A stretch of 64,000 nucleotides of DNA from NCBI GenBank assembly GCA_934490165.1, contig CAKSTB010000013.1, positions 1 through 64,000 on the forward strand, written 5' to 3'. This document shows, in pieces, positions 16,884 through 27,067 of this stretch. The notes beneath the pieces were generated by a model. The model made no database searches. It was given only the letters and a program-made list of their open reading frames with translations, and was not told the DNA's origin. The DNA comes from an uncultured Ruminiclostridium sp. GTDB lineage: Bacteria; Bacillota; Clostridia; Oscillospirales; Ruminococcaceae. The position numbers were made by a program, and so were the translations under genes. Each line of letters opens with the position of its first letter. The stretch's first letter is position 1.

Positions 16884-19800
16884 TTATTTACCTGAGAATG
16901 TTATCTCATTTATCAGCGCCGAACCGTTTTTCTCTTTGAGAAGCCAGTAGAAATCCTTCGTCAGCTCAAATTCCTTATCAGGTACGGTAGTTTGCGGATA
17001 GGAAACTACCTTGTTTTCACCGCCGTCAAAGTCATATGCCTGAATTGCCGAATTTCCTGCCGATACCGCAAGCAGTACGGAGTGACCCTTGTCAAGTGCC
17101 ACCGTCAGCAGTCCGCTTGCGATATCCGACCAGCCAGCTGTCTTGCACTTTACCATAACTGCCCCACCATATCCGGAGATAACTTTTCCGTCTGTAGCAC
17201 CCGAAATATCAATCGTTTCACCGAATATTCCGGTTCTTATGTCTAAGCTGCAGTCAACGATCGAAAGGTCATTGCTGTATATGCCGGTTGACGATTCTAT
17301 GTTCGTTCCCGCAAGACCTGTCGTTATTATACTGCATCTGTTAAAGCGGATCGTTTCAGCGTGTACGCCGTAATATTCGGCTGCCGCAGTAAATGTCATA
17401 TTGCTGAACTTAACACTGCCCATACTCTGTATAGCGTAGGTATTTCCCGTTACTGTGAGATTCGGGCTGTCGCCGCCGATAAACTCCATACTCATAGGAG
17501 TTACATCGTCATAGTCAAGGTGCGCCTGATATATTGCAAACAGGTTTTCGGTAACCGCCGTGTTACGTTTTGAAAGCGTAACATTTCCGTTTATGTTCAC
17601 CTTAAGGCTGTTCGAGATTACATACATCAGATATTTGTCAGCCGAGCCGTATCCGTCGCCTGCGCCTATGCTGTTGCTGAAATCATCGGGCTTCACGCCG
17701 TTCATATCTCCTGCCGTAAGCATAAGATTTTCAAACGTAATATCCGAAACGCTTTGCTTAACATACAGCATTATATTCTTTCCGACACCCGACAGCTTAA
17801 GACCGTTTCCGGTCACTGTCAGAATACCGGTAGCTGTATCATACTCAAAGCCGCTTGCCTTGTTGCTGATGAACGTCTTGCTTTCGGTATCTATAACGGA
17901 GCTTGCACTGCCGTCAGAAACGGTCAGATATCCGCTGAGATCCTTTTCGGCTGTGAATGCTACATTCTTTGACGGCATTGTGAATTTGCCGCTTGCAACT
18001 GTGACATCTTCTGTTTTCCAGTCAAGATAGCCGTCTGATTTTTCCTTTACGGTGACCTCTGAACCGATCTTTGCCTTTTCTCTTGAGCTTTCAACACCGT
18101 CAAGCGAGTAGATTACATAAACGGGAGTGATAGTACCCGTCAGCGTCATATCGGACTTGATTTCTTTTCCGATGACTGAATATCCGTTTTCGCCAAGCCA
18201 TCCGCCGAACAGACAGCCGTCTGTATCAGGAGATGCCTCAAGCATATCAGCCGTGAACACCGTTCCGTAGTCAAATTCGGCTGTTTTATAGCTTTCGTAA
18301 ACCTTGTTGGTATCAAGGTTTACAAGACGGTAGATTATTGTCATCTTTTTCAGCTTATAGGTTGCGTTAAATTCGGTTTCGAGAGTGCCGTCGTCATTGC
18401 CGAATGTTGTCGGAACGGTATTATCCCAGCCTGAGAACTCATAGCCCTCGGGAGCTGTCGGTACGGGAATATCGGACTGCGGGATCGTATCGCCGTATTT
18501 ACCTGTTATTTCGTGACGTACCGTGCCGTCTTCAAATGTTCCTGCCATAGCGTAGAACACTATGGTGTAAAGCTTGGCGGTGGCATTCCATATTGCCTTA
18601 ACGCTAATATCGCCTGTGACTCTGAATGACTCACCGGGCTGTACATCAACATTGCCGTCACCGTCAAGATCATAGCCGGAAAGCTCGTAATCACTGTATT
18701 TATCATCCTTTACAGCGCTTGCCGTTGCCTGATACAAATAGCCGTACTTTACCTTTACCGTTTCATTTTCTGTGCCGTTGTCATAGTCGAACGTTACATC
18801 AAACTCCTTGGGTGCTCTGTCCCACTTGACTGTTATCGTTTTATAGGTCTTGCCGTCATCTGTTGTATTTTCATCGTTTACAGGCTCTTCTTTCAGAGTA
18901 TATGTGTAATACTCGTCCTCATAGCTTGTAAGCGCCGCAACTTCGGCATCATACCTTTTACAAAGCTCGTCATAATCGGGTCTGTAGCCCTCAAACTCAG
19001 CCTTTATCTCATGTGAAACCTCCGCTCCGTGCTCATTGTAGATATAAACGTCATAGTTTATCCGGCAGCGTCTGTCGTTGGTGTTCCACTTCATATAGTA
19101 AGTGCCAGGCTTCTTCACAATATCGTTACTGTCTATTCTGTTTCCGTCTGCGTCCACAAAATACGACAGCAGATATTCGGTAGTGTATGTGTCCTCAGGT
19201 GCGAATGCGGAATATCCGTAAAATGCCGTTGCGAAACGGTAACCGTCCTGTACAACAGTCCTTATCCTGTCTGATTCTATTTCAGCGCCGTTTTCATCTG
19301 TATAGCTGAAGCCGCCGCCCTCGTTTGCGATAAGCGTTATATAGTGATACAGCTTCGCAGGAACTATCTCGAAGTACATATTGCCCTCGGGCATAATGCT
19401 TATATCGCCGTTGTACCTTACAGTTTCGCCTGCTGTATAACCGCCTACCGTAACATCACTTCTTATCTGCAGGTATGACGGCTCATAGAATGACTCTTCG
19501 CTGTCGGGAACGGGGTTTTCGGGAATACTGTTTATAAGCGCCGAAAGCTCTGCGGGGAGCTGTGTGCCGTATACTACGTCAAACTGCTTTTCGGTGTTAT
19601 CGAGAAGTCTTACTGTTACCGTGTACAGCTTTTTCTTCATAACAGGCTTCAGCTTCATATCACCTGTCACGGTTATCTTTTCATCGGGAGCTATATCCGC
19701 ATTGCCGTCACCGTCAATATCCCAGCCGACAAGCTCTTTATCCTTACTGCTGTTCAGGTCGTCGATGAATGTATCCGGTACAGTGAACTCATCGCCGTAA

Positions 19801-22800
19801 GCAACATATCTTGCACCTGCATAACCGCTTTCATTGTAAATATCGATTATACATTTTCTCGACAGGTAGTTAGCTTTCAGCATAATACTGTAGGCGGTCG
19901 GATACTGCTTTTCGTATTCCGCTCTGAAAGAGAGCAGCTCTTCTTCGCTTCCGTAATTTACGTCAAGCGGTTTTGTAGTATCTAGCCCGTACACACTGCC
20001 GGAATAACTGCTGTCATAGTAGCGGTAGGTCAGAGAATCCTTCATATACATCTGATATCTCATACCGTCCGCTCTGTCGATGCCGAAGTTTGCAAAGTGA
20101 GTAATGCTGTTCACAGGGGCTTTATATCTGTCAAACATCTTTATGTCATCGAGATAATCTATCGCCCACAGCTCACTTACCCATCTGTCGTTTTCAGCGT
20201 CAAAATATTCTACCGAGTAGAGCTTCTGCGCGGTGTGGGTATTAAGCGTTATGACTGTATCCTCACTGAGCCAGTAGTACGGCTGTATCTCGGTGTCAAA
20301 CAGCGACGTGTCATAGATATAGCCGTTTGAATTACAGTAGTTTGCAACTGCAAGCGAGAAGCCGCTTACATATCCGCCCTTCTGTACGGTTACCGTGTCT
20401 ACTATTTCCGTCTTGCCGTCAGCCGATACCGCAAACTTAAGCGTTGCGGTCTTATCCTTATCCTCAAGCGGGAAGTCCACGCCATTGCGATAATAGTATA
20501 CATTTACGTCACCGATGTACTTTCTGCTTACATAAGTACCCTTATCAGCATCATAGTACAGCTTTTCGGTGTCGGACGTGAACAATAAATTCTGACCGCC
20601 CGTATAGTATACACGCAGGATACAGCTGAGAAGTCCGCTTGTATATCTGCTTGGGGCATCGGGAGATACGGTAAGAGTTATCCTGCCGTTGTCGTTTTTA
20701 GTTACCTTGAAATATTTGCTGTAGCAAGCCGCCTTGAACTCATTGCTGTTCATATGGCGTGTCACAACGTCACCTGTAGTTATATCAAGATATGTTCCCT
20801 GCGCGGGGATAAGTCCGTCTATCTCGTATACGTTCGTATCCGTTTCACGCAGTATTATATCCGTGTTGCCGTCAAGCGTCGGCTTATCCGCATAGATATA
20901 TTTGTCGCCGACACCGAACAACGGGAATTTGAACTGCTTTGCAAGCTCTGCCTTTTTATTAAACAGCTTGCTTTCGGCGAATACGGATATCTTTATATAT
21001 ATACCCATCTCAAAGTAAATTCCGCCTTGCAGGTCGGAGTAATTCTCCTTTGGAGAAGCGTAATATTTATTCATACGCATATCCTGCGAATGGTAATGCA
21101 GATAGCCGTAAAGATCCGCATAAGCACCTATTTCGAGAGCCGCGCCTACACTGCCAAGGTCATTCAGTCCCAGGAGTGAAACAGATACCTTACCCTCTAT
21201 TCCCGCTTCTACTCCGAGATAACCGTAGGCATACATATCAAATATGTAACGGTCGTCGCCAGCCATTATAAATCTGTAGACATTTATAGATGACGGATTT
21301 TTGATATTACCGCGTATTCCTATGCCCTTTGCCTGAAGTACGGACGCTTCCATACTTATACCTGCCGCAAACGATACATTTACGACAAAGTTCAGTTCCA
21401 TCTTTAATGACAGCGGGAATATCGGCATAAACGACGCGCTGAACAGATTTACCTCGCACAGTCTGATCGATCCGCCCTTGCCGTCGAGCATCTCCTGTAC
21501 GTCCTTGATAATGTTACTGTTGTCCTCGTCTTCGCCGTTTAAGATCGCTTCTATCTCAACAGAAACGTCCCTCTTGTTTTCTTCCTGAGTATTATTATTG
21601 TTATTGTTATTGTTATTGTTATCGTTGCCGTCGTCGTCTTCATCAGCCGAGCTTACAAGTATCTTGAAGGATACGTCTGTCTGTGACAGCGGCAGGAACT
21701 TTGCGTTGAAATCGCGTTTAGAGTTTACAGAGCCGCCTACTCCGATAATGAAATACTCGCTTATCGTAACCTCAGCGTCAAGCTGAACCTTGTTTTTAAG
21801 TGTGGTTTCATAGCTGAACGTGATATTGAGCGCTGTCCAGTCCTGCTCGTTCGGGAAGCCGTTTATAAAGCTGAAATTGCTGTTCTTCGCAGTGCCTATC
21901 TTTGCACTGATCGTAAGACCCTCGAGCAGTTCCTTTATATTCAGCTTTATCTGCTTGTCGTTCCAGTCTACACCGTCCATATAGGTGTTTGACAGTAATT
22001 CAAAGGGTGCCGAGCCGTCACCGAGCTCATTTACCGTCTTGCTGTCATAAAGGGCTGCGGCAAGCATATATGTAAGCTGCTGTGTGCCCTCGCCGTCATA
22101 CAGCTTGGCAATAAGCTCTTCGGTATCTACCGACTCTGCAAGTACCTCGTTGTCAACGTACTTCTCGCTGAAATAAATGTCAAGCTCATCGTATATATCG
22201 TCAACGTCACTGCTTTCAACGAGTATCACATACTCATCTCCGACAAGCTCATATGATATAACGTTCATATAGCGCGACTTTTCACTGTCCTGCGCATTGT
22301 CGGAGAATATTACAGTGCCGTTTTCAATTCCGAGCGTTTCAAACTCGTCTTTGGATATACGGATATATTCGCCGCTTTCATCTTCCGTGATACGACCTGA
22401 CGGAATGGTGATTATGCCGTCCTTGAGCTTTACGTTGTTTGTTTCTTCCCTGTAGATAAACAGCGTTATTGTTTTGATCTGTTCATCTGGCAGGATATCG
22501 GAATTTATACCGCTGAAAGATACATTATTATCTATAAGGTTCAGTACATATGCGCCGCCCGCTGTCCAACCGTCCGTCGGCTTTACCGTATATGTGCCGC
22601 TTGCGGTGTTTTCAACGTCAAACTGAGGCATATCGCCGTATTCGCATTCTATACTGATTATATCCTGTAGGTTTGTGCTTGTTATACCCGACTGTGAGAT
22701 CAGCGAGAATGAAAAATCCTCGGGAGCGTCCGAGATCGTGATCTCGTTATATTCGGGAGTTTCAGGCTTTATGCCGTCCTCGTCATATCCCGCATAAAGC

Positions 22801-23720
22801 GTTATATCCTGCATAACAGGCTCGTCTTCGTAGAACTGCTCGGTGCATTCCTTGTCAAGATACCAGCCGTTATGTACAGCGCCTTCTTTTACGGTGTCGG
22901 GCAGTCTGCCGACAGCTTCACCGACAGGTAGTGTAAGGCTGTCAATTTCCTTGCCGCCCTGTGCATCATATGTAACGGTTACGTTTCCGCCGTACTCGCC
23001 TGCAGTCACTCTTGCCGTGAACGTCTTTTTCACGCCGCCTGCGGTAACGTCCTTTGTTACCGTTATATCCGCACTGCGCGCGATATTTGCGTTTATCTCA
23101 TCTGCGGCAACATCAAGCGGTAAAGCTGATGAAAGTAGCGTTGCGCAAAGCACAAGCGCCAGCAGATTTTTGGCTTTCTTCTTATTCAGAATAAGCAGTG
23201 CGACTGCGCATATTACCGCAGTTATAAGCGGTATCACGGGATTTACGGTCACACCTGTATCGGGACTTACCGGTTTATCCGTATTTCCGGGTTCGTCGGG
23301 TTTATCTGTATTGCCCGGAGTGATCGGTTCATCGGGTTTAGCCGGATCTTCAGGCTTATCGGGTTTAACCGGATCGTCAGGCTTATTATTGTCAATGACA
23401 GCCGAAAATACATTATCATAGCTTAATACGCCGCCTGCTCCGAGCTCGTCCTCAGTGCCTTTAAGGCTTCCGCTCTTAAGCTGATAGCCGTCGGGGGCGG
23501 TCAGGCTGTATGCTATATTGATAAGCTTGTTTTCCCCTGTGTTTTTTATCCTTAGTGTTACGGAAACATCTTCACTTTCCGTATACTCTTCTTTGTCGGT
23601 GATAAGCTCTGCCGAAAGTGTCAAAGCTTCGGCGGCACTGACCGCAAACGAAATTGTTGACAACACCAGCAGTAACGTAAAAAATACCGACAATACGGTT
23701 TTATATCGGTGTTTTTTCAT
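16884..23720 (-). CDS. Very large secreted protein with InlB-like repeats and two N-terminal export/anchor signals
   Basis: A 2278-aa surface protein. Residues 1-32 are a signal peptide. About 35-110 is a beta-sandwich resembling CARDB/DUF11 modules. About 115-150 is a Pro/Asp/Lys linker. SPDTG near 152, a hydrophobic stretch and KKK together resemble a complete sortase anchor, immediately followed by a second signal-like segment ending about 210. The rest includes an Asn tract near 700, a long beta-rich region, several InlB/Listeria-Bacteroides-like modules (about 1380-1960; for example PEGYEFSGWD), and a C-terminal beta-helix-like part (about 1990-2278) with IGAG. There is no C-terminal anchor. 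ATG 23720 is set by AAAGGATGG ten bases upstream; the longer frame has no ribosome site. It probably acts in adhesion or glycan contact. The ligand is unknown. Confidence 0.85.
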   Translation of the reverse strand: MKKHRYKTVLSVFFTLLLVLSTISFAVSAAEALTLSAELITDKEEYTESEDVSVTLRIKNTGENKLINIAYSLTAPDGYQLKSGSLKGTEDELGAGGVLSYDNVFSAVIDNNKPDDPVKPDKPEDPAKPDEPITPGNTDKPDEPGNTDKPVSPDTGVTVNPVIPLITAVICAVALLILNKKKAKNLLALVLCATLLSSALPLDVAADEINANIARSADITVTKDVTAGGVKKTFTARVTAGEYGGNVTVTYDAQGGKEIDSLTLPVGEAVGRLPDTVKEGAVHNGWYLDKECTEQFYEDEPVMQDITLYAGYDEDGIKPETPEYNEITISDAPEDFSFSLISQSGITSTNLQDIISIECEYGDMPQFDVENTASGTYTVKPTDGWTAGGAYVLNLIDNNVSFSGINSDILPDEQIKTITLFIYREETNNVKLKDGIITIPSGRITEDESGEYIRISKDEFETLGIENGTVIFSDNAQDSEKSRYMNVISYELVGDEYVILVESSDVDDIYDELDIYFSEKYVDNEVLAESVDTEELIAKLYDGEGTQQLTYMLAAALYDSKTVNELGDGSAPFELLSNTYMDGVDWNDKQIKLNIKELLEGLTISAKIGTAKNSNFSFINGFPNEQDWTALNITFSYETTLKNKVQLDAEVTISEYFIIGVGGSVNSKRDFNAKFLPLSQTDVSFKILVSSADEDDDGNDNNNNNNNNNNTQEENKRDVSVEIEAILNGEDEDNSNIIKDVQEMLDGKGGSIRLCEVNLFSASFMPIFPLSLKMELNFVVNVSFAAGISMEASVLQAKGIGIRGNIKNPSSINVYRFIMAGDDRYIFDMYAYGYLGVEAGIEGKVSVSLLGLNDLGSVGAALEIGAYADLYGYLHYHSQDMRMNKYYASPKENYSDLQGGIYFEMGIYIKISVFAESKLFNKKAELAKQFKFPLFGVGDKYIYADKPTLDGNTDIILRETDTNVYEIDGLIPAQGTYLDITTGDVVTRHMNSNEFKAACYSKYFKVTKNDNGRITLTVSPDAPSRYTSGLLSCILRVYYTGGQNLLFTSDTEKLYYDADKGTYVSRKYIGDVNVYYYRNGVDFPLEDKDKTATLKFAVSADGKTEIVDTVTVQKGGYVSGFSLAVANYCNSNGYIYDTSLFDTEIQPYYWLSEDTVITLNTHTAQKLYSVEYFDAENDRWVSELWAIDYLDDIKMFDRYKAPVNSITHFANFGIDRADGMRYQMYMKDSLTYRYYDSSYSGSVYGLDTTKPLDVNYGSEEELLSFRAEYEKQYPTAYSIMLKANYLSRKCIIDIYNESGYAGARYVAYGDEFTVPDTFIDDLNSSKDKELVGWDIDGDGNADIAPDEKITVTGDMKLKPVMKKKLYTVTVRLLDNTEKQFDVVYGTQLPAELSALINSIPENPVPDSEESFYEPSYLQIRSDVTVGGYTAGETVRYNGDISIMPEGNMYFEIVPAKLYHYITLIANEGGGFSYTDENGAEIESDRIRTVVQDGYRFATAFYGYSAFAPEDTYTTEYLLSYFVDADGNRIDSNDIVKKPGTYYMKWNTNDRRCRINYDVYIYNEHGAEVSHEIKAEFEGYRPDYDELCKRYDAEVAALTSYEDEYYTYTLKEEPVNDENTTDDGKTYKTITVKWDRAPKEFDVTFDYDNGTENETVKVKYGYLYQATASAVKDDKYSDYELSGYDLDGDGNVDVQPGESFRVTGDISVKAIWNATAKLYTIVFYAMAGTFEDGTVRHEITGKYGDTIPQSDIPVPTAPEGYEFSGWDNTVPTTFGNDDGTLETEFNATYKLKKMTIIYRLVNLDTNKVYESYKTAEFDYGTVFTADMLEASPDTDGCLFGGWLGENGYSVIGKEIKSDMTLTGTITPVYVIYSLDGVESSREKAKIGSEVTVKEKSDGYLDWKTEDVTVASGKFTMPSKNVAFTAEKDLSGYLTVSDGSASSVIDTESKTFISNKASGFEYDTATGILTVTGNGLKLSGVGKNIMLYVKQSVSDITFENLMLTAGDMNGVKPDDFSNSIGAGDGYGSADKYLMYVISNSLKVNINGNVTLSKRNTAVTENLFAIYQAHLDYDDVTPMSMEFIGGDSPNLTVTGNTYAIQSMGSVKFSNMTFTAAAEYYGVHAETIRFNRCSIITTGLAGTNIESSTGIYSNDLSIVDCSLDIRTGIFGETIDISGATDGKVISGYGGAVMVKCKTAGWSDIASGLLTVALDKGHSVLLAVSAGNSAIQAYDFDGGENKVVSYPQTTVPDKEFELTKDFYWLLKEKNGSALINEITFSGK
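21592..21624 (+). repeat. TTATTG hexanucleotide tract encoding poly-Asn
   Basis: Four perfect TTATTG units (21595-21618) plus a near-copy TTATCG lie inside the giant surface gene and encode about ten Asn residues. Gain or loss of a unit would change length by two residues and keep the frame. Confidence 0.85.
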
Positions 23721-23949
23721 ATTCACTACCATCCTTTCCCTGAGCCCGGACATACCGAAAGCTGCTTTTTTCTTATCTTATATTATATAACAGCAAGCGG
23801 TATTGTTTCCAAATCTTGCAGAATTGTAAGAAAATAAGTCTGCGCCCCGGTACACCCAACTCACAACAACCTTTTCTTTTCTTCACTGTAAAAAATGTAC
23901 AAAGTATCAACATAATTTTGTTGATTTTGTGCATATTGATGAAACAGGA

Positions 23950-23978
23950 TTGACAATTGAAGTAAAAAAATGTATAAT
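23950..23978 (+). promoter_or_regulatory. Sigma-A promoter of the EAL-domain gene
   Basis: Perfect TTGACA (23950-23955), a 17-base spacer and perfect TATAAT (23973-23978), about 35 bases before the start codon. Confidence 0.85.
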
Positions 23979-24013
23979 AGCAATGGCAAAAAGTGTGTTT
24001 TGGAGGATGTTAT

Positions 24014-26767
24014 ATGAGCTTTTTTGATAAGGACGGCAACAGCCGCCACGACTGGAATATATTTCTCGATAACTTCCCGACAATCGGTGTGTTCAAGCTT
24101 CCTCACGACCTTAATGAAGCTTACTATGATAAAAATGTTGCCGCGATGTTGCATATAAGCGGCGACAATATGGATAAAGAGAAGTTCTACGCTCTGCTTG
24201 ACAGTCTTAACGAAAATCAGATAGACGGCTATAAAAACATATATATGTATACCGCAGACGGAGAAACAAGCTACATAAAGATAAAGATAGTATATGACAC
24301 AGACTATCTGCTCGGCTTTGTGCAGGACGTAACGCAGATAATGCAGGCGCGTACAAGCAAAGACGACATCAAGGAGTACGATACTCTGACGGGTATGTAC
24401 ACGCGTGACTACTTTATCCGCCGTGTACGCAGTATGTTAAATCAGATAAGCGGCACTGCACAGTGCTGTATGGCGGCTGTCCATATCAACGGCATTGAGA
24501 AGGTCGACAGCGAGCTTAACTACGATAAGACCGCACTTTGTGTGGCTACTGCCGCCAATGCACTCAAGCGCTTTGCTTCGGAAAATGTTATAATAGGCGT
24601 AAAAAGCTATAAGGACTTTCTTGTTTTCTTCCGCCAGATGGCGAAAAAGGAAATAAACGATATTATAAAGAAAATGTATGAGTCAGTACGCAAGTGCAGG
24701 CTGACCGATGAGTTCGGCAATATGATAGAAACGCGCAGTGAGGCATTCACGATAACCGTTGGCTACTGCTGGTATCCCACGCAGGCGGCAACTATCGATA
24801 TGATGATAAACTATGCCGACTTTGCGCTGTTCAGAGCCAAGGCGCTCGGCAGCGTCAACAGAGAATTTTCCGCTGAAGAGTATGTTACGGAGTGCAACAG
24901 CTATTCCGACTCAAAGCTTCTGACGAGCCTTATTGACGACAACAATTTCAGCTACTGCTTCCAGCCGATTGTATCGACAGTTGACGGCTCAATTTATGCC
25001 TATGAGGCACTGATGCGCCCGAAGGGCTCTACTCCGCTTGAGATACTCCGCATAGCGCGTGAACACGGAAAGCTGTATGATATAGAGCGGCTTACCTTTG
25101 AGAATGTTCTTGAGATAGTGAGCAAGAACCGGGCACGCTTCGGCGAAAAGAAGATATTTATAAATTCAGTGCCCGATTATATGATAACCGAGTATGATTT
25201 TAACAGACTGTGCGAAAAGTACGACGATATAATGCCTCAGCTCGTAATTGAGTTTACCGAGCAGGCGGATCTTACAGATGAAAAGATAGCAAAGCTGCGC
25301 CAGCTGTTCAAGTCGCACGGCTGTATGATAGCGATCGACGATTACGGCAGCGGTTATTCAAACACTGCGGCGGTTCTCAGTCTGCAGCCCGATGTATTGA
25401 AGATCGACCGCTCGCTTATTACAGATATCAATACAAACGTCAAAAAACGGCATTTCCTGACAGGAATTATCGATTTTGCAAGGCTGAATAACATTAAGGT
25501 CCTTGCCGAGGGCGTTGAAACATATGACGAGATGAGCGTTACTATACGCAGGGGCGTTGACTATATACAGGGCTTCTACACAGCAAGACCGCAAAAAGAG
25601 ATAGAAGCCGATATTCCGGACACCATCGCAGAGCAGATGAGAATGCTCAATATGCACCGTCCCAATATAAAGACGGCACGATATTATACCGTAAATGACG
25701 GCAGTGACGAAAAACTCGATATTGAAAAAATGCTTTCCGAGCGTTACACAGGAGTTATAGTCGAAAGCGCCACGGTTCATCTGACGGCTAACGGCTTTGA
25801 CAACGCACCGTTTGTGATAAAGACCGAAAACAATTCAAAATGCCATATCATACTTGAAAATATGAACATAAAGGGCGGTATGCGTCAATGCATACGACTG
25901 GGTGAAAATTCCGACGCGACTATCGAGGTCAGGGGACACAATACCCTGAACTATGACGGTATACTTGTTCCCCACACCGCAAAGCTGACTATAATCGGTG
26001 ACGGCAGTCTTTATATCGACTCGTACAGGAATGACGGCTGTTGTATAGGCTGTGGTTATAATGATACTTTCGGTCAAATAGCAATAAATATGACAGGCAG
26101 TATAGAAATGCAAGCCAACGGCGACCACGGTATCTGCATAGGCGGCGGTGTATCCCCGTGCGAAACACCGATAAAGCTAATCAGCGGCAATATCAAAATG
26201 TCCTGCACCGGAAAGGACTGCATAGGTGCAGGCTCATATGACGGATGCTGTGGTATTGAAACCGGAGATGCCGTTATAGATGTAAACTGCTCGGGTGATA
26301 ATGCAGTAGCTCTCGGATCGTTGTGCGGCTATGTAGATATCAGGATAAACGGCACAAAGCTTATACTCAGAGCCCTCGGTGAACGTGCAGGCTGTATAGG
26401 TGCGCTCTCGGCACTTGGCGGCGATACGCCGTCAAGGATAGATATCTGCAATGCTTCTCTGGATCTTCTTATGAAAGCAATGCGCGGTGCGGCTGTAGGC
26501 TGTCGTAAGACGGAATGCGACCTGAGTATCGGTAACTCCGACTTTGCAATTCATATTGAAGGCGAGCAGGTTGCGGGCATAGGCAGTGCGGAGGGTAAGG
26601 GCACGCTTAGCGCAAGCAGCAGTAATATCAAAATCAAATCGCTTTCGGGAGTTTATTCTGTAGATGTCGGCTTTGCAAACGGCAAGACAACTCTCAATAA
26701 CACGGTGATAAATTCAGCCACGATAAACGACCCGGATTATCACGAAGCCGAACGTGCAATGCAATAA
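24014..26767 (+). CDS. Cyclic-di-GMP phosphodiesterase: PAS-like, degenerate GGDEF, intact EAL and beta-helix-like tail
   Basis: A 917-aa protein with no signal peptide or membrane segment. A PAS-like sensor (about 15-110) precedes a GGDEF fold starting DTLTGMYTRDYF (about 122); its signature loop has become SYKDFL, so cyclase activity is probably lost. The EAL domain (about 305-545) has YEALMR at 330, VIEFTE, IDDYGSG at about 441, LKIDRS, LAEGVE and YIQGF, so hydrolysis of c-di-GMP looks possible. After about 555, 360 residues of glycine-rich repeats (CIGGG, CIGAGS, GCIGALSA, AGIGSAEG) resemble beta-helix modules normally found in secreted proteins. ATG 24014 follows GGAGG by seven bases. 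It diverges from the giant surface gene, suggesting local control of adhesion. Confidence 0.88.
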   Translation: MSFFDKDGNSRHDWNIFLDNFPTIGVFKLPHDLNEAYYDKNVAAMLHISGDNMDKEKFYALLDSLNENQIDGYKNIYMYTADGETSYIKIKIVYDTDYLLGFVQDVTQIMQARTSKDDIKEYDTLTGMYTRDYFIRRVRSMLNQISGTAQCCMAAVHINGIEKVDSELNYDKTALCVATAANALKRFASENVIIGVKSYKDFLVFFRQMAKKEINDIIKKMYESVRKCRLTDEFGNMIETRSEAFTITVGYCWYPTQAATIDMMINYADFALFRAKALGSVNREFSAEEYVTECNSYSDSKLLTSLIDDNNFSYCFQPIVSTVDGSIYAYEALMRPKGSTPLEILRIAREHGKLYDIERLTFENVLEIVSKNRARFGEKKIFINSVPDYMITEYDFNRLCEKYDDIMPQLVIEFTEQADLTDEKIAKLRQLFKSHGCMIAIDDYGSGYSNTAAVLSLQPDVLKIDRSLITDINTNVKKRHFLTGIIDFARLNNIKVLAEGVETYDEMSVTIRRGVDYIQGFYTARPQKEIEADIPDTIAEQMRMLNMHRPNIKTARYYTVNDGSDEKLDIEKMLSERYTGVIVESATVHLTANGFDNAPFVIKTENNSKCHIILENMNIKGGMRQCIRLGENSDATIEVRGHNTLNYDGILVPHTAKLTIIGDGSLYIDSYRNDGCCIGCGYNDTFGQIAINMTGSIEMQANGDHGICIGGGVSPCETPIKLISGNIKMSCTGKDCIGAGSYDGCCGIETGDAVIDVNCSGDNAVALGSLCGYVDIRINGTKLILRALGERAGCIGALSALGGDTPSRIDICNASLDLLMKAMRGAAVGCRKTECDLSIGNSDFAIHIEGEQVAGIGSAEGKGTLSASSSNIKIKSLSGVYSVDVGFANGKTTLNNTVINSATINDPDYHEAERAMQ

Positions 26768-26777
26768 TATTAACATT

Positions 26778-26826
26778 ATAACGTCCCGCTACAGGAACAT
26801 TTCCTTATGGCGGGACGTTATTTTTG
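26778..26826 (+). terminator. Intrinsic terminator after the EAL gene
   Basis: ATAACGTCCCGC pairs with GCGGGACGTTAT around a loop of about 20 bases, followed by TTTTTG. Confidence 0.88.
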
Positions 26827-26917
26827 TACACAAAATCGCCGATAACACGCAATTATATTTCGTGTTTTTGCTCGAAAATGTCAAATTTGTCACACTTTTA
26901 AGAAGATTTTGTGAAAT

Positions 26918-26959
26918 TTAGCACTCTCCTATTGACAGTGCTAAAAAGTGTGCTATAAT
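26918..26959 (+). promoter_or_regulatory. CIRCE operator overlapping the hsp20 promoter
   Basis: TTAGCACTC (26918-26926), nine bases, then CAGTGCTAA (26936-26944): the HrcA operator with one mismatch in the second arm. The -35 TTGACA (26932-26937) lies inside the operator and TATAAT (26954-26959) follows after 16 bases. HrcA bound here would block polymerase, so hsp20 should rise on heat shock. Confidence 0.92.
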
Positions 26960-27067
26960 GTAGTTGTACAAAGAAAGAGAAAGGGTCTCCGGAAGGTACA
27001 AGGGCAGCAAATGATCGGCACTGCGTTTAAAGCACAGACCGCTTAGAACTGAATGGAGGAATGACAT

